Shown: positions 24,115 to 32,222, counted from the stretch's first letter. The stretch: DNA of 32,222 nt from an uncultured Clostridia bacterium (GCA_904501765.1 CAJGCM010000009.1:1-32222), one strand, 5' to 3'. Notes: a model not told the origin generated them from the sequence alone. Made by a program: numbers and translations.

Positions 24115-27102
24115 ATGAAAGTAATAAAAAAGAAAAACAAAAAAGCCTTCCTCCTTGGAGCGATGGCTCTCGCCCTTGCTCTTCTTACCGTTTTAGCAAT
24201 CCTTTTGAACGTATTCTTAGTAATTCCCGACGCATCGGAAACAAAGGAGCCGCCTGAAATTATCGAAGGAGTCGAGGCTCTTTACGGAAATCTTGCGATA
24301 GCTTATCCGAGAGTTACCGAGGCGAATATCACTCTTATCAACGTAATCCGCCCCGAAACCGATACACGCCCGGGGACGGAATATATATTACAAAGACAGG
24401 AGTCCGAGGAAAAGGATGAGGACGGAAATCCCGTCAAGGGGCCCTTTGCCCTCTTCTATTACGATAGCTACGGCGAGCTTCAGAGCTACTATCCTCCCAT
24501 CACCGAAAACGACCCCAGCTTCGATTATGAGGATATATACGCAATAGTGCAGGACGACAGCTTCGGAATGATACCAAAGCTTACCTACCTTTGTACGGCG
24601 ATAGGAACTCCCTACTTTGAAGAGCGAATCGAGCTACCGAAGGATGCTGAGAAAAGGGAGATTGCCCTGACAAGATACGGTCTTACGGACGACCGTCTTG
24701 TAAAAATCAGATTTGCCTATACCGACGATAAGGGCAAAACTCAGTATCACACCATTAAAATAGGCGAGCCTATGATAACAGGCTTGGGATACTACTTTAT
24801 GGTAGACGACAGAGAGTACGTTTACTCTGTTGAAACCAATAATTATTTTGATTACGCCATGGCGGACTTTACGTCCTTCGTTCAGCCCATACTCACTGCT
24901 GCGGGACTTGATATGGACTCCGCCTTTGAGCCTTACCTTGCTACCGATTTCAAGCATTACAAGAACACCATGTACGACAACGACGGCACGAAAGAGGACA
25001 AGTGGGGCAATAAAATTCCTGCGGACGTAGTTCTTGACGACTCGAAGGTAATAGTAAGCGCCGCAGTATATAAATCCCTAATTTCCTTAGAAAAAGGAAA
25101 ATCCGACACGGGGTACTCCAAAACGAGCGAAAAATACGTGCCGATAAATCTCACCGCCACAGGAAACGCCGAGGCTGTAAAGAGGTTTAAAGGCGCCCTT
25201 GTAGGGAAGCTTGTGGGCGGATTTGATAAAAACATTGTTATTACTGCGCACTCCTTTACAAACACTCTTGACCTCAACCCCGAGGCAGCGACTCCCTTTG
25301 CTTACGAATACACGGTCAGCGCCATAGAGGCTATTCTTACCGAAGGAGCCGACCTGTGCGAGGCGGGCGTTACGGTAGGCGAGGCAAATCTTATCAGAGT
25401 TACCTATACCGCAAAGTGCAACGGAAAGGCTGTGAGCAGCTACCCTATGCACGGAGTTATAGATTTAAGCTCCGCTTCCATTCCCGATGCGGCAAGGGTT
25501 GCCCTTCGTGCGGCGAAAACAGGAGAGCTTGACACGCCCGTTACCTTCTCCGTTGATTACACCGACGGGGAGGCGGCAGTAAAGGCGAAGATACGCCTTG
25601 TAATAACCGACGTTATAAGCATTATGAACGATAAGGGCGAGGACGTGGCGGTTGCCAAGGAAGGCACCACCGTAACCTACCGCTTCTATATGGAGTGCGA
25701 CGGCGTGCGCCTTGAGGGCGACGAAATCGGCTCCGTTAAGCTTTCCGAGAAAACCCGGGGAACGAAGCTTTACGAGCTTCTTATGGGCAGAAAAATGTCC
25801 GTGGGTCTTTCTCTTGAATTTGAAAATTATACCCAGTACAGCGAGGCTGTCGCAAACGTCGTATACTACGACATCAGCGGCATCAATTATTTCGTAACCT
25901 CGGAGGAGGTAGTGTCCTTCAGATTCCAGCAGGCGTCCTTAAGGGACCCCTACTACGGCGAATCTCTTTATGAGAATACCTCAACCGGTAAATACGCAAT
26001 GTACGGTCTTAACGCAACCGCCTGCGAGTCAGTTCTTAAGGCTGTGGGCGGAATAACGGGTAATTCCGCAACCAAGTCCGAGGGGCTTCTCGGTATTGAA
26101 ACCGTGGCTATCGGTATAACAGACGAGCTTATGAAGGATTATAACCTTTATGACTACACCGTTTATTTCGAGCTTCCCCGCGGTATTGCATCGGTTCCCT
26201 ATGACGAGGAAGAGGACATTGGGGATTATCTTGATTCTCTTGACGACTATAACTATTACGGAACTCTCGGATTCAACCTTTATATAAGCCGCGAGTATCC
26301 CGACGGAACGAGATATATCGCCTCGGATATGTACGACCTTATAGCTAAAATTGATGCGAGCAAGCTTGAGTTCTTAAACTATGGCTTCGTTGATTTCTAT
26401 TCGAGAAGAAGCATAATACTTACGGACATTTCCAACGTTGCAGGGCTTGACGTTGAGTTCTATATGGATGATTTATTCGGAAGCTATAAAAACGACCTTC
26501 TTCACGAGAAGGTTTACTCCTATAACGGAAGGCACTGGTATCTCTCGGAGCTTACCGACAAGCAGCTGGCGCAGGCGACTAAGGTTGACGGAATTACCGT
26601 TACCGTAACTCCCGACGGTAAATGCTCTGACAATGAGCTTATGAAGGCGCTTTTGGAAAAGGGCGGCGACAGCATCACGCTTGAAGAGTTTTACGATAAT
26701 GTGTGGGTTGAAGGCGACACCCTCGGAACAGACGTTTTCAAGGAATTCGTGCAGGTAATATTCTATTCCTACTACGAAGGATACCTCACCGAAGAAGAGC
26801 AGGCTGCGGCAAAGGACGCAAAGCTGCTTATGCGAATGTCACTTTCTCTCGGAAAGTATGCCAAGGGCTCGGATGATTACGAGGACTATTCGGACTACGA
26901 CTACGTTTATGAGTTTTACAGAATAAGCGACAGGCAGGTTATGGTAAAGCTTTACCGCCAGAGCCGTTTAGACCCCACGGATATCAAGGATGTCGTATCC
27001 GATTTCTACGTGTCCGCCTTCACCTTCAAGAGAATAGTTAACGCATATTCTGCCATACTTGACAAGCAGATTCTTGACGACAGTAAGCCCTACGAGTGGT
27101 AA
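24115..27102 (+). CDS. Large membrane-anchored protein with DUF4340-like part
   Basis: The protein has 995 residues. A basic N terminus (MKVIKKKNKKAF) and one hydrophobic helix at about 12-34 anchor it, and the remainder is extracytoplasmic. Residues about 195-245 contain KIGEPMITGLGYYFMVDDRE and YVYSVETNNYFDYAM, which resemble DUF4340 repeats that often lie beside GldG-like genes. The ATG follows GGAGG, 10 bases after the upstream gene. The middle (about 330-520) and the Asp/Tyr-rich C-terminal part resemble nothing I recognise. It is much longer than ordinary DUF4340 proteins, which suggests repeated or extra domains. It is probably a structural or cargo-binding partner of the exporter. Confidence 0.65.
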   Translation: MKVIKKKNKKAFLLGAMALALALLTVLAILLNVFLVIPDASETKEPPEIIEGVEALYGNLAIAYPRVTEANITLINVIRPETDTRPGTEYILQRQESEEKDEDGNPVKGPFALFYYDSYGELQSYYPPITENDPSFDYEDIYAIVQDDSFGMIPKLTYLCTAIGTPYFEERIELPKDAEKREIALTRYGLTDDRLVKIRFAYTDDKGKTQYHTIKIGEPMITGLGYYFMVDDREYVYSVETNNYFDYAMADFTSFVQPILTAAGLDMDSAFEPYLATDFKHYKNTMYDNDGTKEDKWGNKIPADVVLDDSKVIVSAAVYKSLISLEKGKSDTGYSKTSEKYVPINLTATGNAEAVKRFKGALVGKLVGGFDKNIVITAHSFTNTLDLNPEAATPFAYEYTVSAIEAILTEGADLCEAGVTVGEANLIRVTYTAKCNGKAVSSYPMHGVIDLSSASIPDAARVALRAAKTGELDTPVTFSVDYTDGEAAVKAKIRLVITDVISIMNDKGEDVAVAKEGTTVTYRFYMECDGVRLEGDEIGSVKLSEKTRGTKLYELLMGRKMSVGLSLEFENYTQYSEAVANVVYYDISGINYFVTSEEVVSFRFQQASLRDPYYGESLYENTSTGKYAMYGLNATACESVLKAVGGITGNSATKSEGLLGIETVAIGITDELMKDYNLYDYTVYFELPRGIASVPYDEEEDIGDYLDSLDDYNYYGTLGFNLYISREYPDGTRYIASDMYDLIAKIDASKLEFLNYGFVDFYSRRSIILTDISNVAGLDVEFYMDDLFGSYKNDLLHEKVYSYNGRHWYLSELTDKQLAQATKVDGITVTVTPDGKCSDNELMKALLEKGGDSITLEEFYDNVWVEGDTLGTDVFKEFVQVIFYSYYEGYLTEEEQAAAKDAKLLMRMSLSLGKYAKGSDDYEDYSDYDYVYEFYRISDRQVMVKLYRQSRLDPTDIKDVVSDFYVSAFTFKRIVNAYSAILDKQILDDSKPYEW

Positions 27103-27128
27103 CGGAGAGAAAATGCCACGTCATAAAG

Positions 27129-27163
27129 CCTCGATTTGCCCCGAATTTTGGGGCAAATAGAGG
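27129..27163 (+). other. Stem-loop after the DUF4340-like gene
   Basis: ATTTGCCCC (27134-27142) pairs with GGGGCAAAT (27150-27158), extended by CCTC/GAGG around single mismatches. The following bases are AAAATATATAAA, not T, so it is a weak terminator at best, though it may still mark the 3' end of the exporter operon. Confidence 0.5.
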
Positions 27164-27199
27164 AAAATATATAAAATAATAATTATTTTTAAAAAATGT

Positions 27200-27228
27200 T
27201 TGCATTTTTCCAAATTATGTGTTATAAT
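27200..27228 (+). promoter_or_regulatory. Promoter of the lipoprotein gene
   Basis: TTGCAT (27200-27205) and a perfect TATAAT (27223-27228) are 17 bases apart. The -10 block AATTATGTGTTATAATTGT matches that of the exporter operon in 18 of 19 positions. A leader hairpin, GGGGAGGG-TAGT-TCCTTCCC, lies at 27247-27266. Confidence 0.8.
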
Positions 27229-27308
27229 TGTCTTTGCTAATTCTGCGGGGAGGGTAGTTCCTTCCCGAAAGAGATTTTTAATACAAAACAGAGAAAGTGA
27301 AAGAAACG

Positions 27309-29180
27309 ATGAAAAAAAGAATTATAGGAATTCTTCTCCTCGCTGTGATGCTTACTCTTTCCCTTGTCAGCTGCGGATACAGCTTTGCCGACGAGGATTA
27401 CTCACAGTATGCTGATTTTGAAGATAAGAAAGCCTTTGAAACCGCTCTTACCCAGCTGGTTATAGAGGACGGAGATTTCTCGAGAAACGAGGATACAAGA
27501 AAGAAAAAGGTTGCAGACGCTATCATTGAAGCTCTTGCAAAAAAGGCTAACACCGACGAAAAAATCAAGGCAGGTGTGGTATCCGCTCCCGATAAATTCT
27601 ATTATTGCTATTACGCTACTGCCGTTGTAGGTGGTACAGAGAAGGTTCTTCTTACCTCCAATATGAAGGAGGCTTCTCCTTCCAATATGCAGTTCGGTAT
27701 CAGCGACGTTGAGGGGCTTCAGGCTAAAATCGAGGAAGCCTTTGCCGAGGTTGATATAAACGGTAAGACCTATTCCACAACCACCTCGGGCAAGCTTGGC
27801 GCTGACGATAAGACCAAGGACGCTTTTATCTCCTATAAAGTTGAGTATCAGAAGGACGGAAAGACCGAAAACGATACGTACACTCTCGTTAAGGTAAACC
27901 TTGCGGATAACGATGACGTTGTAAAGAAGCTCGTTGAGAAGACCAAAGAGATTGGCAAGACGATAGATTCCTTTGAGATTACCAAGGACAATGTTAAGTA
28001 TAAGTACCTCAACGCTAAAATTGACTTTATCGTTGAAGGCGGCGAGGCGGTAACCTTTACCGACAAGACCTATACCGAGGATAAGACACTTAAGGACGTT
28101 GAAGGTCAGGACGTTAAGGTTAAGGACGTTGAGCTTACCTACTACGTATATCCTCTTTACTACGTTGACGTAGAGGAGTTTAACGCTACCTCTGTTCTTA
28201 AAACAATATATTCTGCGCTCACCGAGGCGGACGAGGAGGATGCTGATAAGCAGGTGTCCGTTCTTGAGTGCCTTAAGGGCGAAGAGGCGCTTCTTAAGGC
28301 TATTGACGAGCTTAAGAAGACCTATTCCGAGAAGCTTACCGCTGTTGCCGATGCGGAAGAGGACGTAGAGAAGGCGAAAGAAACTCTTACCGAGGCAAAG
28401 GAAGCGGAGAAGCCCAGCGAAACCACAATAAAGAATGCGGAAGATAACCTTAAGAAGCTTGAGGGCGACCTTAAAAAGGCAAAGGAAGCTGCAACCAAGG
28501 CTGAAAAGGCGATAGACGATAAGATAGCAGAGCTTCTTAAGAAGAAGGCTGACTATGCTGAAAAGATTACCGCCGAGTACGAAAAGACTACCAGAGAGAG
28601 CCTTCTTGAGGCTTACAACGACGAGGTAAGAAACAATCTTGCCAAGGAAATCTGGGCGCTTATAAAGAAGCACGTTAAGGTAACGGGCACTCCCGATGCG
28701 GCAGTTCAGGCAACCTTCGACCGTATTTACGAGGAGCACGAGTATATCTTCTATGAAGGAACGAAGGATTCCTCCTCAGGTCAGTCCAACTACGCCTTCT
28801 ACGGCACCTTCGAGGCATACCTTAAGGCGGTAACCGGAAAGACTACCGAGAAGGATACCTTCGAGGATGCAAAGCATAAGGTTTGGGCAGATGCTGTTGA
28901 GTACGTAACTCCTATTGTTCAGCTCTTCAGAGCCGCAGAGGTTTACGGTCAGAAGATAACCGCAGAGGACTTCAACGCATTCAAGGATGACCCCGATTCC
29001 TCTTACTCCTACTATGAGTATTATAACGGTGACGAGAACGTAAAGGTTGCTATTCAGTTTGACAAGCTTCTTGATTTCTTCCTTGAAACGGAAGAGGTTA
29101 AGGATAAGCCCGGCGACGTTAAGTACACCAACAAGCTTATAGCCTTCAAGTGGGCTGACGAGGCTGTTGCGGACAAATAA
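27309..29180 (+). CDS. Secreted lipoprotein, trigger-factor/SurA-like C-terminal region with coiled coil
   Basis: The protein has 623 residues from the ATG at 27309, giving MKKRIIGILLLAVMLTLSLVSC with a lipobox (LVSC, Cys22). The GTG at 27297 adds only MKET and is less likely. Residues about 30-290 form a soluble domain. A long Lys/Glu-rich coiled coil spans about 318-418. Residues about 420-570 form helices in the pattern of the trigger-factor C-terminal domain (LLEAYNDEVRNNLAKEIW, then YGTFEAYLKAVTGKT, then a helix ending FRAAEVYGQKITAEDF). This suggests a surface chaperone. The resemblance is by helix pattern only, so I am moderately sure. It is rich in Lys and Glu. Confidence 0.6.
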   Translation: MKKRIIGILLLAVMLTLSLVSCGYSFADEDYSQYADFEDKKAFETALTQLVIEDGDFSRNEDTRKKKVADAIIEALAKKANTDEKIKAGVVSAPDKFYYCYYATAVVGGTEKVLLTSNMKEASPSNMQFGISDVEGLQAKIEEAFAEVDINGKTYSTTTSGKLGADDKTKDAFISYKVEYQKDGKTENDTYTLVKVNLADNDDVVKKLVEKTKEIGKTIDSFEITKDNVKYKYLNAKIDFIVEGGEAVTFTDKTYTEDKTLKDVEGQDVKVKDVELTYYVYPLYYVDVEEFNATSVLKTIYSALTEADEEDADKQVSVLECLKGEEALLKAIDELKKTYSEKLTAVADAEEDVEKAKETLTEAKEAEKPSETTIKNAEDNLKKLEGDLKKAKEAATKAEKAIDDKIAELLKKKADYAEKITAEYEKTTRESLLEAYNDEVRNNLAKEIWALIKKHVKVTGTPDAAVQATFDRIYEEHEYIFYEGTKDSSSGQSNYAFYGTFEAYLKAVTGKTTEKDTFEDAKHKVWADAVEYVTPIVQLFRAAEVYGQKITAEDFNAFKDDPDSSYSYYEYYNGDENVKVAIQFDKLLDFFLETEEVKDKPGDVKYTNKLIAFKWADEAVADK

Positions 29181-29199
29181 TAATCGTTTTTAGCAATTT

Positions 29200-29236
29200 A
29201 AGAGGGCTGGGGTGAGTTGTCACACAGCCCTCTTTT
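29200..29236 (+). terminator. Terminator after the lipoprotein gene
   Basis: AAGAGGGCTG (29200-29209) pairs with CAGCCCTCTT (29225-29234), followed by TT. The stem is strong, and it separates the lipoprotein unit from rnhA. Confidence 0.8.
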
Positions 29237-29328
29237 GGATAAAGGGCGCTCTGCCGCTGCAGGTGGCTATATTGGCGGCAATTTGACGGGAGTGGGCTCT
29301 TGTCAATGTCCTTTTTACGGGAGAATAT

Positions 29329-29760
29329 ATGAAAGAGGTAACACTTTATACAGACGGCGCCTGCCGAGGAAACCCCGGCAAAGGTGGCTGGGGCGCAGTT
29401 TTAGTCTATGGAAAATACGAGAAGGAGCTTTCCGGCGGTGAGAGGGAAACCACTAACAACCGTATGGAGCTTATGGCGGCAATCGAGGGACTTTCCGCCC
29501 TTAAGGAGAGCTGCTCGGTAACCCTCGTTTCTGACTCTAAATACCTCGTATCCGCATACGAGGAGGGCTGGGTGTACGATTGGGAAAGAGAAAACTGGAG
29601 GGGCGGAAAGGTGAAAAACCCCGACCTCTGGCAAAAAATGCTTGAGCTGACGAGAAAGCACCGTGTCACCTTCGTATGGGTAAAGGGACACGCAGGGCAT
29701 CCTTATAATGAAAGATGCGACAGACTTGCGACAGCATTTGCCGATAGCTTTATCGATTGA
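29329..29760 (+). CDS. rnhA: Ribonuclease HI
   Basis: This enzyme cuts the RNA strand of RNA-DNA hybrids. It has 143 residues, a normal length. The catalytic residues are D9 in LYTDGACRGNPG, E47 in NNRMELMA, D69 in LVSDSKYL, and D131 in ERCDRLA, with the supporting H121 in VKGHAGHPYNE. The basic handle region (VYDWERENWRGGKVKNPDLW) is present. The ATG follows GGGAG. No clear promoter was found in the 92 bases upstream. The next gene begins 36 bases after rnhA, so they are probably co-transcribed, although their functions look unrelated. Confidence 0.95.
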   Translation: MKEVTLYTDGACRGNPGKGGWGAVLVYGKYEKELSGGERETTNNRMELMAAIEGLSALKESCSVTLVSDSKYLVSAYEEGWVYDWERENWRGGKVKNPDLWQKMLELTRKHRVTFVWVKGHAGHPYNERCDRLATAFADSFID

Positions 29761-29796
29761 CGGCTACGGGATAAAATTAAAGGGTATAAATAATAT

Positions 29797-31434
29797 ATGA
29801 GCAGAAAAAGAAAGAAAAACAATGGCGGCGAGGCTCAGGCTTCGTTGAAAAACGAAAAAGCCCCACAGAGAGATGGCGCCCTAAGAGCGACACTTACGCA
29901 TAAAGGAAAAATTACAGTTGCCATAGCCTGCGGCGTGTTGGCAGCGGCAATTCTGTTCGGAATCGTTTTCGGCATAGTCCTTGCGGTAAGGAGCGGCGCA
30001 CCCTTTGACTATATTTCCGAGGACCTTACCCGATACGTAGAGGTGCCAAAGGATATTTATCGTGACTTTGAGGCGGAGGTTGACGTAAGGGCGGTGTCCG
30101 ACTATGACGTAAATCTCCAGATTTTCCAAGCCCTTGCAAGTAAAAGAGGTAAGACACTTTACGATGGAGAGCTGAGATACGATAAGGTATTTAACCCCGG
30201 TGACGAGGCAAAGGTGTATTTAAGGGGCTATGAGCTTGACGAGGACGGCAGAGAAATTGACCTTTCCGGCACTTGTAATTTCTATGACGATGAGGCAGCC
30301 TCGACAAACGAGCTTATGACAGGCATCGCTATGGGGCTATGGGGCAAAAATCCATCAGACTACAGCCGTTTTTACAAGTTGGATTCCAAGGAGCTTATAG
30401 GGGAAATTCTCGACGGAGACGTTGTGTATCTTACCATTACCTATTCTTACGAAACCGCATTGCCCGAGATGGATAAGCGTGTGAGAATAGACCTTGCTGA
30501 CCCCGAGCTTGAAGCTACGTGGGGCGTTGGAATCGGTGATTTCATAAAAGGGCTCAAGGTCGGAGAAGCAAAGGAAGATGACCTTACCCTGACTCTTGCC
30601 GGCAGTGACGAGAAGGTAACCATTCTTTCGGCAAGGCTTGATTTCGTTACCCGATGCGAGGATAATCCCATAGTGATAGAGGCGATATTCCCTGCAGATT
30701 ACAAGGAGGAGTCTTACAGAAACAAGACTGTTATCTGGGAGGCGTACGTATTCGGCGCATATCACTACGAGAGCGCTGAGCTTACCGAGGACTTCGTCTT
30801 GAAAACAATTGGTATTGAAGAGGATACGCTTGGTGAGTATGAGGGCGAGGGCGTCGTCGAAAAGTATAAGAATATGATAAGAGCGCGGCTTGTTGATGCT
30901 TACGAGTCAGACGTTGATTTTGCTGTGGAAGAGGCGTTGCTTGAATATCTTATGAGAAAGGTAAGCTTTAGGTGGCTCCCTGAGGGTGAGATAAACCGCC
31001 TTTACGAGAAGAGATATAACGAGCTTCTTTTGGAATATTATTCCGCATCAGACCAGTTTACAGGCTCCTTTGAATTATTTTTGGTTAATGGCTTCGAGCT
31101 TGAGGACGACGAGGACCCCTTTGAGTATCTTAAGAAATTTTATGAAAATCAGGTGAAGGAGCAGTTAGTGTTCTATTCCGTAATAAAAAATGAGGGGTAT
31201 ATACCAGACGAAGAGGAGCATAAAAAGCTCTACCGAGAGCTTCTCCTTGCCGATTTTGATTACGAGAATACCGAAGAATTCAAGACTGACGAGGAATATG
31301 AAGCCGCAGTCAGCGCATTTGAAGAGGAGATGCTTGTCGCCTACGGTGAGAATTATTACAGCGAGGCGGTTTATTATAACTTCGGCAGAGAAAAGCTGCT
31401 TAAGAATATAAAGGTGAATAACAAGGGCGCTTGA
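29797..31434 (+). CDS. Membrane-anchored FKBP/trigger-factor-like extracytoplasmic protein
   Basis: The protein has 545 residues. A basic N terminus (MSRKRKKNNG) is followed by one helix at about 38-64, so the rest faces outside. Residues about 205-325 resemble an FKBP-type prolyl isomerase core: LDGDVVYLTITYSYE, GIGDFIKGLKVGE (247-257) and FPADYKEESYRNKTVIWEAY (298-317). Residues about 330-530 match the helical pattern of the trigger-factor C-terminal domain: EGVVEKYKNMIRARLVDAYE, LLEYLMRKVSFRWLPEGEIN and the later YNELLLEYY. Cytoplasmic trigger factor has no membrane anchor, so this is a surface relative. It is preceded by a weak ribosome binding site (AAAGGG). The fold call is moderate. 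Confidence 0.6.
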   Translation: MSRKRKKNNGGEAQASLKNEKAPQRDGALRATLTHKGKITVAIACGVLAAAILFGIVFGIVLAVRSGAPFDYISEDLTRYVEVPKDIYRDFEAEVDVRAVSDYDVNLQIFQALASKRGKTLYDGELRYDKVFNPGDEAKVYLRGYELDEDGREIDLSGTCNFYDDEAASTNELMTGIAMGLWGKNPSDYSRFYKLDSKELIGEILDGDVVYLTITYSYETALPEMDKRVRIDLADPELEATWGVGIGDFIKGLKVGEAKEDDLTLTLAGSDEKVTILSARLDFVTRCEDNPIVIEAIFPADYKEESYRNKTVIWEAYVFGAYHYESAELTEDFVLKTIGIEEDTLGEYEGEGVVEKYKNMIRARLVDAYESDVDFAVEEALLEYLMRKVSFRWLPEGEINRLYEKRYNELLLEYYSASDQFTGSFELFLVNGFELEDDEDPFEYLKKFYENQVKEQLVFYSVIKNEGYIPDEEEHKKLYRELLLADFDYENTEEFKTDEEYEAAVSAFEEEMLVAYGENYYSEAVYYNFGREKLLKNIKVNNKGA

Positions 31435-31545
31435 GTGTAGGGTGCTCTTTCGGGAAGCCCAAATGTCGTATGTGGCAGAGGGTGATATGCAAAAAGATAT
31501 ATAATAGAAATTTAATCTTTATTTATCTTGTATCTACATTTATTA

Positions 31546-31583
31546 TAATAACAGTTTATAAATATAATAATAGTTTATAAATA
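31546..31583. repeat. Tandem 19-base direct repeats upstream of the Lrp-like gene
   Basis: TAATAACAGTTTATAAATA (31546-31564) is followed at once by TAATAATAGTTTATAAATA (31565-31583), with one mismatch. Each unit is two helical turns long. They overlap a TATAAT box at 31544-31549 that lacks a clear -35, so they could be autoregulatory operator sites. Confidence 0.75.
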
Positions 31584-31604
31584 CTTGAAAGAAGAAAGGA
31601 AACG

Positions 31605-32105
31605 GTGGTAAAAATGGATAACATTAACAGAAAAATTTTGCAGATTCTTGACAAGAACGGACGAGCGACTCTTGAGGATATTGCCGCCGTTACGGATATA
31701 GAAGAAGAGGAGGTTGCCAAAAGAATCTCCGAGCTTGAGAGAAGCGGTATCATAAGAGGATATAAGGGCGTTATAGACTGGTCCCGTGTAGACCCCGACA
31801 GAGTAAGCGCAATAATTGAGCTTAAGGTTACCCCCAAGGCAGGCTTAGGATTTGAGGAGGTTGCGGAGCGTGTATCAAAATATCCGGAGGTTGAGTCGGT
31901 TTCCCTTATGTCGGGAGCATACGACTTAAACGTGATGGTTACCGGCAAGACCTTCCACGAGGTAACTAACTTCGTGTCACGCGAGCTTGCAATGATGGAT
32001 TCCGTTACAGGAACAGGTACGCAGTTCGTTATGAAAAGATACAAGGAATTTGACGTGGAGCTTACCGCCGAGGAAGAGGACGGAAGGGGAAAAATCTCGT
32101 TATGA
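31605..32105 (+). CDS. Lrp/AsnC-family transcriptional regulator
   Basis: The protein has 166 residues from the GTG at 31605. The ATG at 31614 is nearly as good, with 4 and 13 bases after AAAGGA respectively. The N-terminal helix-turn-helix is DNINRKILQILDKNGRATLE followed by DIAAVTDIEEEEVAKRISEL and RSGIIRGYKGVID. The RAM ligand-binding and multimerisation domain follows, with VESVSLMSGAYDLNVMVTG (near 103-121). This family binds amino acids and regulates amino-acid metabolism. The stop codon overlaps the start of an aminotransferase gene (ATGA), so the two are translationally coupled. Direct repeats upstream suggest autoregulation. Confidence 0.93.
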   Translation: MVKMDNINRKILQILDKNGRATLEDIAAVTDIEEEEVAKRISELERSGIIRGYKGVIDWSRVDPDRVSAIIELKVTPKAGLGFEEVAERVSKYPEVESVSLMSGAYDLNVMVTGKTFHEVTNFVSRELAMMDSVTGTGTQFVMKRYKEFDVELTAEEEDGRGKISL

Positions 32106-32222
32106 TTGATTACGAAAAGGTTTTATCGAGGACGGTCGTTGATATAAAGCCTTCGGGAATACGTAAATTTTTCGATATCGCAAACACTATGGAGGGGGTA
32201 ATCTCTCTCGGCGTCGGCGAGC
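32102..32222 (+). CDS. Class I/II pyridoxal-phosphate aminotransferase (partial, N-terminal end)
   Basis: Only the first 40 codons are in the window. They read MIDYEKVLSRTVVDIKPSGI, then RKFFDIANTMEGVISLGVGE, which is the N terminus of MalY/AspC-type fold I aminotransferases (IKPSGIRKFFDIA, and then ISLGVGEPDF in relatives). The ATG overlaps the regulator's stop by four bases. Lrp/AsnC genes beside such aminotransferases are common in Clostridia. The lysine that binds the cofactor is beyond the window. Confidence 0.85.
   Translation, partial: MIDYEKVLSRTVVDIKPSGIRKFFDIANTMEGVISLGVGE

Noticed and set aside
27402..28739. 445-codon frame opposite the lipoprotein gene
   Set aside because: The frame is leucine- and lysine-rich, arises from the opposite strand of a Lys/Glu-rich coding sequence, and has no start signal.
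29283..29306. Promoter or TTGAC/GTCAA inverted repeat before rnhA
   Set aside because: No -10 box lies at the correct distance, and the five-base arms are too short to be convincing.

Overview
The window reads as a chromosomal segment of a Gram-positive Clostridia-type bacterium (Bacillota), most likely an anaerobic gut lineage. The signs are an HrcA/CIRCE-controlled hrcA-grpE-dnaK-dnaJ operon, an RNase Y gene followed by a YmdB-type phosphodiesterase gene, a lipid-carrier sugar-phosphate transferase of the MraY/WecA/TagO superfamily, strong GGAGG ribosome binding sites with some GTG and TTG starts, many sigma-A promoters with 17-base spacers, and a lipoprotein signal peptide. The species cannot be named from sequence alone. 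No tRNA, rRNA, CRISPR array, insertion sequence or phage gene was seen.

Layout. 1-2.7 kb: a small SLOG/DUF2493 gene, a DUF308-like membrane protein with a charged tail, and a divergent YhcC-type radical SAM gene. 2.7-7.8 kb: the heat-shock operon on the minus strand, with its promoter and CIRCE operator. 7.8-12.6 kb: rny, ymdB and mnmG on the plus strand. 12.6-15.2 kb: a divergent pair, an SGNH hydrolase and an alpha/alpha-toroid-like protein. 15.2-18.8 kb, minus strand: two small membrane proteins, the MraY/WecA-like transferase, an unassigned three-way-junction RNA or terminator element, and trpS.

18.9-31.4 kb is the most interesting part. It starts with an ABC-2 exporter of the gliding-motility (GldA/GldF/GldG) type. 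It has one ATPase, one permease, two different GldG-like proteins and a 995-residue DUF4340-like membrane-anchored protein in one tight run. After that come a 623-residue lipoprotein and, beyond rnhA, a membrane-anchored FKBP/trigger-factor-like protein. Both of these look like extracytoplasmic folding factors. The exporter unit and the lipoprotein unit share an almost identical 19-base promoter block, which suggests they are expressed together. A reasonable but unproven reading is a cell-surface export and folding module.

The window ends with an Lrp/AsnC regulator preceded by tandem 19-base repeats. Its stop codon overlaps the start of a class I/II aminotransferase that runs off the edge.
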